Assembly (NCBI GenBank): GCA_037975125.1
Contig: JAJQOW010000023.1
Coordinates: forward strand, 659,501 to 723,500
DNA length: 64,000 bases
Reading direction: 5' to 3'
Source: Latrodectus hesperus
Taxonomy: Eukaryota > Arthropoda > Arachnida > Araneae > Theridiidae
The notes below the pieces were generated by a model. That model did no database searches, was not told where the DNA came from, and worked only from the letters and a program-made list of their open reading frames with translations. Shown piece by piece: positions 59,857 to 64,000 of this stretch (the first letter of the stretch is position 1; each line of letters opens with the position of its first letter). A program made the translations under genes and the position numbers.

Positions 59857-62370
59857 ATATTTAAAAATTATATTCATTGTGATAGCTATCTTATATTTTT
59901 TTAATTATTTAAGATTTTAAACATAAAAACTGTTTGGAAATAAATAATATAATTTAAAAAATAATTAAATAAAAATTCATATTTAGTGTAATAAAAAATT
60001 ATAATAGAGACTTGAAGAAATTTTCGAGCAGAACATTCACAAAACAAACTGCAAGCAGATGTTGGTTTCTTCAGCTGACAGCGATTGATGGATTTCCCTG
60101 CTGTAAGTCATTAGAATGTGATTATTGTAAGGTGGTCTGAGGTACAGCAGAAATAAGTCTCAAGAATTAGAGAGCCTTTTGTATTCTTGACAAGTGTTAA
60201 AGGGGGAAAAACTTGCATTGCAGTGACAGCCAAAACTATATTGCCACTGTGAAGCATAAATGAAGCACTTTCTTCACAGAACCCCAAACGGTTAAGGGGT
60301 TAATTTATATTTTAATATTTTGACAAAAAGTATGTTATGTAATAATTATTACTAACTTTAAATATGAAACACACCCACAAAAATTTTTTCCATGTATTTT
60401 TAATTAATTTTATTACAGCTTCCTTTTATAAAGCACAAGTGTCCCATTACTTTTATGAAACATTATATGTAAAAGTAAATGTTTTGTAACAATGTAAATG
60501 ATAATTTGATATACCATATATGACCAGTCTTCATTGCAGCTGTTTTTGAACAAGATTATGTCAAAGAAAGTTATTAAGTACTGCCAAATAAGTAAGATTT
60601 ATTAGGGTATAAGTTTGGTATCCCAATCTATATGATTTCTCGCCAAATCTAGTGCCCTTTGTTTTTATTATAGTATTACTGAATTTAGTTTTGCTACTTC
60701 TCAGATTTTTTTCTCGTGTTTTGCATTATTTTTACCGCATATATATGCTTCTTTTCAGTGGCAACAGCATTTTTAGCACAATTTGTATTTTGCTTAGTTC
60801 GTTTTTTTATCGGATGTAAAGCGCGGCAATTTAAATCCTGTTTTTTCAAACATATATTTTTATTTCATTTCGGATGTAGTGCGGAATATAAATATTGTCT
60901 TTTATATTCACAATTTTTATCTTGCTGTGGATATAGTTGCTGGAATTTCAATGCTGTTCTTTATATTCGTTTTGCTTTTTACTGTGGATATATTGCCGGA
61001 ATTTCAATTCTGTCTTTTATTTTTGTATTTCGCTGTAGATATAGCGCTGGAATTTCAATCCTGTCTTTTATATCCATTTTGTATTTCACTATGGATATCG
61101 TGCCAGAAATTAAACTCTGACTTTTATATTCATTTTGGATTTTGCTGTAAATGTAGAGCACTGGAATAAAAATGAAACTAAGAATTTCATTTTAATTATT
61201 TTCTGCAGATGTAGAATTCCTAAAATTGTATTTCAAGTATTTAAATTTCGAACTGTAAACGAAATTAGAGAGTCATTCTATTTTTTGGAAATTAATCTAG
61301 ATTTGTCTACTTTTATGTAGTAATGATTTGTAACATTCTATATTAAATAACTGAAATTCATTATATTATTTATTTTTAACTACTAAACTAAAACTCCATG
61401 ACACGACAGCCCATGTGGGCCAAGGCCTACAGTGCCCATAACTGTTTTCATGACCGAGGCCTCTGGGGTGCGAAGCATATGTCCCAGTTAGGTGGTCAGC
61501 CTAACATAAGATCCCCAGTGTTTAGTTCCCAAGCATGCTTGGTACTCAGTTAATCAACCCACTGAAGGGATGAAAGGCTGAGTCAACCTTGCCCAGCCCG
61601 AGGATCGAACCTAGGACCTTAGTCATGGGAGCGTGAAACACTACCACTAAGCCACAGGGCTTCTTATTTTTAACTAGATTTATTAAATATAATTATTTTT
61701 GTTGCTTTATTTCCTTTAATTTTAATTCTGAAATAATTTTAAATAGAATCTTCATTTAATTCTCATTACCATTACTGTTTTCTTATATATTATGATGAGC
61801 AATTTGAAATCAGGGGGGGGGGTAGACAGCCCTATTTATTTACACGGTTGTTATTGTTTTCTTATGTAGTGTTAGGCCTAGCAATTCGAAATCGGGGAAA
61901 ACACCGGTCTCTTATGCCGATTGGTACCCATTCTGGGTTGCTACTTTTTGCGTCGCCACTTCGCGACAAAAAAAGTAGCAATGATCGCCAATAGATGGGG
62001 ATACCCTACTAGTTCCCTAGTTCCTTTATTAGACCACATTTGAATACATAAAGCATTATGAATTAATAAAATCGTTAAAATGCTGACATTTTCCGCATTA
62101 TGCATAAGTTCTTTCGCATCGGTTAATAATAAAAATATAGTATAACTTAAAAAAATAATAATAGCACGCACTTACCTTACCTAATAAAACTTTCCAGACG
62201 TATTCCCTATACACAGAAGGTAAAGTGTATCTCAAACAAAATTTTGACAGCTTTTCTTTATCTACTGATTTTTCATTCATCAAAATTTCAAGTGCTTTTT
62301 TCTCTTCTACTCCACGAAAACCTACTTTATCATAATAAGATGAGCGAAAGTTTCGACTTTTTTCAGTCAT
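44298..62370 (-). CDS. TBC1D7: TBC1 domain family member 7 (six coding exons, gene span)
   Basis: Six exons join to a 283-residue protein: 62370-62181, 52744-52560, 49609-49469, 47026-46881, 45008-44879 and 44357-44298. Every intron has GT-AG ends, and phases run 1, 0, 0, 2, 0 without breaking the frame. The protein opens [20 protein letters not shown] and covers the whole family length (human is 293). TBC1D7 is the third subunit of the TSC1-TSC2 complex, which acts as GAP for Rheb and holds back mTORC1 at lysosomes. As in known TBC1D7 proteins, I see no IxxDxxR arginine finger or YxQ motif, so it is probably a scaffold rather than an active Rab GAP. Introns of 9.4, 3.0, 2.4, 1.9 and 0.5 kb hold transposons but none disrupts an exon. 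Identity rests on end-to-end recognised similarity. Confidence 0.93.
44879..45008 (-). CDS. TBC1D7: TBC1D7 coding exon 5
   Basis: Acceptor TTGTTTTAG|GCTTTT completes Arg, then 43 codons: [43 protein letters not shown]. It matches the V/LWDKV..GSCKIL.FV.....L segment of TBC1D7. The donor is AAG|GTTATT, a weak site. Confidence 0.9.
46881..47026 (-). CDS. TBC1D7: TBC1D7 coding exon 4
   Basis: Acceptor ATTTCAG|GTGGAT; 48 codons plus two bases of Arg: [20 protein letters not shown], then [20 protein letters not shown] and LAR. W-F-x-RCFA..L..SSL.R is the TBC motif of the family. Donor AG|GTATTT (phase 2). Confidence 0.92.
47639..48155 (+). mobile_element. 5'-truncated LINE in TBC1D7 intron 3, with target-site duplication
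   Basis: Same family as the copy at 9329-10176: it begins just after RNase H (…[22 protein letters not shown]), then [40 protein letters not shown], and ends VGDPSKWN with stop at 48069. The 3' UTR ends in CGAAGAAGAAG. It is flanked by a 13-bp direct repeat ATAGAGTGGGTTG (47626-47638 and 48156-48168), the mark of target-primed insertion. The 108-codon frame at 47743-48069 is nearly clean, so this copy is younger than the one at 9.3 kb. It is antisense to TBC1D7. Confidence 0.9.
48985..49138 (-). repeat. SINE family A copy in TBC1D7 intron 3
   Basis: The reverse complement contains CTTCAATTCAACTGTTCGTG, a B-box-like GGATTGAATCTCAAC, TGTTGTGGTTTAAAATGTCT, GGTCTAATTAGCCTTCATGT and GAGCGACAAACAAGCC. 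Confidence 0.7.
49469..49609 (-). CDS. TBC1D7: TBC1D7 coding exon 3
   Basis: 47 codons between acceptor TTTTCAG|CTTTCC and donor [49 protein letters not shown], then NWNFKML. It aligns with the D-x-V-x-C-Y-W/F...RxFV region of TBC1D7. It has no start codon, so it would be missed by ORF finding. Confidence 0.88.
50037..50200 (-). repeat. SINE family A copy in TBC1D7 intron 2
   Basis: The reverse complement gives TTGCCAAGTTGTTAGTGCTC, TTCCCTTCAGTTCAACAGTT, a good B-box GGGTTCGAATTCC, GGCATGAATGTTTGTAGTGG, CCTGGTCTAATTAGCCATGA and ends GAGTGGCAAACAAATC. It is among the best preserved copies and defines the family: tRNA-like head plus a 100-bp body ending in ACAAAC. Confidence 0.78.
50210..52555. 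other. TBC1D7 intron 2 remainder, nothing else recognised
   Basis: AT-rich intronic DNA. A short patch near 51250-51300 (GGCTGTGGGCGATAAAATGA...) has somewhat higher G+C but no identity. Confidence 0.4.
52560..52744 (-). CDS. TBC1D7: TBC1D7 coding exon 2
   Basis: Acceptor TTTATTCAG|GTGTTG; the first two bases complete Gly64. It encodes [20 protein letters not shown], then [20 protein letters not shown] and ending FNLEEQ before donor CAA|GTAAGC (phase 0). It corresponds to the segment after VWKVLLG in other TBC1D7 proteins (G-x-P-x5-SH...). Confidence 0.9.
52770..53960. other. TBC1D7 intron 1, AT-rich part
   Basis: Nothing recognised. Confidence 0.4.
53970..55424 (+). mobile_element. Tc1-like element with internal direct repeats, transposase decayed
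   Basis: The left end has two related motifs about 190 bases apart: AAAAGTGATGGGACACTTGT (about 53983) and ACATAAGTGATGAGACACCA (about 54170). The right end carries the inner one inverted (AAATGTCCCATCACTTATTT, about 55375-55394, followed by GAGC...GCTCCGTTCTAAG matching 54146-54165). This is the IR/DR layout of some Tc1 elements, with the outer right repeat missing. The interior frames read [20 protein letters not shown] (helix-turn-helix), [24 protein letters not shown] (core), [13 protein letters not shown] (second Asp) and [20 protein letters not shown] (Glu of DD34E). Frameshifts and stops are frequent, so it is inactive. Confidence 0.82.
55699..55723. repeat. (AT)n microsatellite, short
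   Basis: An AT tract of about 25 bases. Confidence 0.85.
55934..56025. repeat. 92-bp near-perfect hairpin in TBC1D7 intron 1
   Basis: Arms of 32 bases (55934-55965 and 55994-56025) pair with a single mismatch. After a 3-nt internal mismatch, an inner 8-bp stem (TAAAAAGT with ACTTTTTA) is closed by a 6-nt loop TCTCTC (55977-55982). The overall shape is like a pre-miRNA or a very short MITE. The sequence is AT-rich and has no known seed that I recognise. Confidence 0.85.
56349..57655 (-). mobile_element. Near-intact mariner element in TBC1D7 intron 1
   Basis: 1307 bp bounded by 29-bp terminal inverted repeats with one mismatch (CGAGGGTCACTCTGAAATTT... at 56349-56377; the partner at 57627-57655 has T for C). 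TA target duplicates are at 56347-56348 and 57656-57657. Coding strand is minus, in the same direction as TBC1D7. It is a compact element with no nested insertion. A 20-base segment containing TTTTTAAAGTTATACT is repeated three times in its 3' UTR (56383-56445). Confidence 0.95.
56506..57493 (-). pseudogene. Mariner transposase (SETMAR-type family), one frameshift and one nonsense change
   Basis: The first frame (57493-56987) starts [20 protein letters not shown] (N-terminal helix-turn-helix), carries [20 protein letters not shown], then [13 protein letters not shown], and ends with the first catalytic Asp in TGDEMY. The second frame (57018-56506) continues with [21 protein letters not shown] (second Asp) and [13 protein letters not shown] (third Asp 34 residues later, DD34D). 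The frames overlap at about 57000 beside a T5 run, so a small indel separates them. A stop replaces a Trp-type codon after EAFNL, with the usual C-terminus (KIRLQKCID) still readable beyond it. All three catalytic residues survive. The type is common in spider genomes, where it is often annotated as SETMAR-like. Confidence 0.92.
57670..59780. other. TBC1D7 intron 1, nothing recognised
   Basis: AT-rich intronic DNA without coding or repeat relic. Confidence 0.4.
59783..59850. repeat. Compound (ATT)n-(AT)n microsatellite
   Basis: About nine ATT units (59783-59809) pass into an AT tract to 59850. Confidence 0.9.
60000..60340. other. GC-richer non-coding segment of unknown origin
   Basis: Mixed-composition DNA (TTTCTTCAGCTGACAGCGAT, AGGTGGTCTGAGGTACAGCA, AACCCCAAACGGTTAAGGGG) clearly different from its AT-rich flanks. 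It directly precedes the orphan Tc1 end at 60350 and could belong to that element or be an older SINE. No tRNA boxes or protein were recognised. Confidence 0.3.
60350..60475 (-). repeat. Orphan end of the Tc1 family at 53970
   Basis: The reverse complement reads AAAAGTAATGGGACACTTGT, then GCTTTATAAAAGGAAGCTGT and GTGGGTGTGTTTCATATTTA, a close match to 53983-54085. No transposase follows, so it is a solo end or a deletion derivative. Confidence 0.8.
60766..61170. repeat. Minisatellite, about 56-58-bp period, six to seven copies
   Basis: The motif GCYGGAATTTCAAT (or a variant) recurs at 60823, 60881, 60939, 60995, 61046, 61102 and 61158, each preceded by TTTTGTATTTCGCTGTGGAT-like sequence (period 51-58). 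The 134-codon and 96-codon open frames here are products of the repeat (each unit lacks stops in two frames) and not credible genes, though the repeat stays open over six copies. Confidence 0.85.
61389..61662 (-). repeat. tRNA-derived SINE, family C
   Basis: On the minus strand the head reads AGCCCTGTGGCTTAGTGGTA, with an A-box TGGCTTAGTGG that fits the consensus, and a B-box GGTTCGATCC (about 61612-61603), about 35 bases apart. A 190-bp body follows (GGGCAAGGTTGACTCAGCCT, TTAGGCTGACCACCTAACTG, CTGTCGTGTCATGGAG). G+C is about 50 percent against an AT-rich intron. There is a single copy in the window. Confidence 0.8.
61780..61981. repeat. Direct-repeat pair and hairpin near TBC1D7 exon 1
   Basis: TTTTCTTAT...AGCAATTTGAAATCAGGG (about 61779-61816) recurs as TTTTCTTAT...AGCAATTCGAAATCGGGG (about 61857-61898). 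A G9-10 run follows the first. Next to it, 19-base arms (61938-61956 and 61963-61981) form a hairpin with two mismatches and a 6-nt loop. The purpose is unknown. Confidence 0.6.
62181..62370 (-). CDS. TBC1D7: TBC1D7 coding exon 1
   Basis: 63 residues plus one base. [20 protein letters not shown], then [20 protein letters not shown] and [10 protein letters not shown]. The donor is G|GTAAGG (phase 1); a second GTAAGT lies 5 bases later but would add residues absent from the family. An in-frame ATG at 62553 would add 61 residues; the 62370 start is preferred because vertebrate TBC1D7 begins at the same place (MTE...[17 protein letters not shown]). Confidence 0.92.
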
Positions 62371-62469
62371 TTTGAATTTATGACAGTAAAATGAAAAAAA
62401 AATGTTTCGCAATATGCAATCAAAAAGACTAAGAGAAGCTCCTTGGTTTATTTTGTTTGCATTACATTT

Positions 62470-62580
62470 CCGTTTGCCCCAATGAACGCACCACTTTGTA
62501 ATATTTAAGCGCCGTCCAATGACAAGGATCACATATGAGCTGGTCTCATTCACTCGTCACTTTACACCTGAATAATTTGA
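62470..62580 (-). promoter_or_regulatory. Probable TBC1D7 5' region with CCAAT-type boxes
   Basis: Two ATTGG pentamers (inverse CCAAT) occur on the minus strand at about 62482 and 62517, in a GC-richer patch (GCGCCGTCCAATGACAAGG on plus) 110-150 bases upstream of the ATG. No TATA box is evident. The transcription start is not determinable by eye. Confidence 0.35.
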
Positions 62581-62699
62581 AGTTGAAATGGAAATTTTTT
62601 TATATATTATGCTATAAAATTAAGACTCGAGAGAAAATAATTTTAGCAAAGGATTTTAAACTTTTTTAACAACATTCTACAAAACACTGGTGTATACAT

Positions 62700-62815
62700 A
62701 ATACTGGAGACAAGTTTTCGGAACTCTTGTCAAGTTTTGTAAACGTGCGTGATACAAGTTTGCATCAACTTGTATCACATGTGTTCTCTGAATACAAGCC
62801 ATATGGCTTGTATCT
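62700..62815. repeat. Cluster of palindromes built on ATACAAG/CTTGTAT
   Basis: A 12-bp inverted repeat GTGATACAAGTT (62749-62760) pairs with 62767-62778 across TGCATC. Then a perfect 22-bp palindrome ATACAAGCCATATGGCTTGT-AT lies at 62792-62813. A weaker pair GACAAG...CTTGTC lies at about 62709-62731. The motifs share the ACAAG core. Confidence 0.8.
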
Positions 62816-63179
62816 CTCCACAATACTCCCACTCCAATACAAAACTGAGAACGAGATCTTTTTGAATTTGAGGTGTTACTAGGAACTTCTGCACTGCCAT
62901 TTTAAAATCTCTGGCTCAGCTTGAGGAGTTCCCCCCCCCTCGACATCGAAAAGAGTCTATACTCCAAAAACATCATGGAGATAGCATCTGCATACTCAAG
63001 GTTATCTATATTTCTCCCCATGGACATAACACCAACCAACCACCAAGGAGCTCCAAGAATATGCATATGCACAATACATCAAATCTTAGTGGCAGTTTTT
63101 GGAGTGTTTATTTTATTTAATATTTTCCCATGGCACACAAATAAAACTTTGGTTATACCCATAGGAATCGTGATAATCT

Positions 63180-63365
63180 ATTTTAATTCAAAGTTTAAAT
63201 GAAGGAGAACCTCCGAAAACTTGTTTTTTTTTAATTGGTAAAAATCTTATGAAATCTCCTACTGGACCCATGAAAACATCTATTTCTCTCATTGGTAATC
63301 TCTCATTTACGATTGCGGCTGCAATGGCAAAAGTGGATTTTGTGGCCTGATTTTTTTTTTTTACT
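63180..63365 (-). other. Unrecognised exon-like open frame
   Basis: On the minus strand, an acceptor-like AAAAAAAAATCAG is followed by an open stretch: ATKSTFAIAAAIVNERLPMR, then EIDVFMGPVGDFIRFLPIKK and KQVFGGSPSFKL with a stop at about 63188. Its amino-acid composition is protein-like and unlike its AT-rich neighbours. I do not recognise a family. It may be the last exon of an unknown gene or a transposon fragment. Confidence 0.3.
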
Positions 63366-63399
63366 TCCTTTAACCAACAATTAAATAAAAAAAACACCC

Positions 63400-63700
63400 G
63401 ACCAATACAACATCTGTCAAGACAATTTACTTAAATTTCCGAAATGGCAAAAATTGCCATTTAAATCCTACCTTCCTTGGTGAAACGCAAAATGTAGTTA
63501 TCTATGAGGATAGAAGAGACGTCTGTTTCATATCGCCAAAAGATTTTGTTAAGAGAACACATGTATACAATATAGGATTGCGAGCACATGAACTTCACTT
63601 CTATCTATAATCCGTCTCTCGCCTTTTCTGCAAAAATAGAGTATTATCAACACCTCCTAGGTAGCCTTGGTATCATCTGCTAAACACTCTAAGGATATAT
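63400..63700. other. Mixed-composition stretch, nothing recognised
   Basis: Codon-like pieces occur on the plus strand (for example NVVIYEDRRDVCFISPKDFV near 63491-63550 and ...RTHVYNIGLRAHELHFYL) but without a start, clear splice sites or a known family. It may be part of a decayed element. Confidence 0.3.
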
Positions 63701-63702
63701 AT

Positions 63703-63820
<118 letters not shown>

Positions 63821-64000
63821 CATTTAAAAATAATAAAAAAAACTTAGCAGTACATACACTGCTTCGCACTTATACATAATTGAAGGAACTTCTTCAATAA
63901 CTGATATTGTTTTTCAAGCAAATCTTTCTGCTAATTATCATGCTACAACCTTCATTTCTAAAGGGATATCACTGGATTTTAACACAGACACTGAATACCC

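Noticed and set aside
60716..61120. 134-codon open frame with many Cys and Phe residues
   Set aside because: It coincides with the 56-bp minisatellite; frames on both strands are open for the same reason. Kept only as a repeat.
62098..62180. Continuation of TBC1D7 exon 1 past VLLG ([10 protein letters not shown]...)
   Set aside because: A consensus donor GTAAGG lies directly after the Gly codon's first base, and the next family segment is found at 52744 in matching phase.
62371..62553. N-terminal extension of TBC1D7 from an in-frame ATG at 62553
   Set aside because: Family members start at the MTE...NFRS position; the extension has low-complexity composition and no similarity.

Overview
The window is AT-rich animal DNA (intron-bearing genes, long AT microsatellites, many decayed transposable elements). 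The mix of mariner, Tc1, hAT, RNase H-bearing LINE and Ty3/Gypsy relics, together with the wording of the transposase and RNase H fragments, looks like an arthropod, most likely an orb-weaving spider. The taxonomic placement is an inference from remembered families, not from a search.

Three host genes are supported. (1) A complete six-exon TBC1D7 orthologue on the minus strand (ATG at 62370, stop at 44298). All splice sites were found, the phases fit, and 283 residues are encoded. This is the third subunit of the TSC1-TSC2 complex that restrains Rheb/mTORC1. (2) A COA1-type mitochondrial cytochrome-oxidase assembly factor on the plus strand with a single coding exon (34763-35149). (3) The first coding exon of a THAP-domain DNA-binding protein on the minus strand (31995-31632, ending at a good donor); no further exon was recognised. 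THAP and COA1 are divergent, about 2.8 kb apart. The interval holds a CRE, ETS/NRF-2-like sites and a partial tandem duplication.

Layout. 1-7.9 kb: a more CpG-containing first kilobase, then gene-poor AT-rich DNA with a 130-bp tandem repeat. 7.9-10.3 kb: remnants of two LINEs, one of which split a SINE. 10.3-23.2 kb: gene-poor DNA with tRNA-derived SINEs, a LINE tail, a perfect hairpin and a candidate TIR element. 23.2-26.9 kb: a Tc1 relic split by a 2.7-kb hAT-like element that itself contains a LINE tail. 27.0-30.6 kb: a dead Ty3/Gypsy body without visible LTRs. 31.6-35.2 kb: the THAP/COA1 pair. 35.2-39.3 kb: nothing recognised. 39.35-41.35 kb: a mariner split by a 754-bp hAT derivative. 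42.1-42.4 kb: a SINE. 44.3-62.4 kb: TBC1D7, with introns carrying SINEs, a LINE tail with target-site duplication, a Tc1 with internal repeats, a near-intact mariner, a 92-bp hairpin and a 56-bp-period minisatellite. 62.6-64 kb: unassigned sequence with palindromes, an unrecognised ORF and a long AT tract.

I found no prokaryotic-type system, CRISPR array or gene cluster. The most informative content is the complete TBC1D7 gene model, the divergent THAP/COA1 promoter region and several precisely datable nested transposon insertions.
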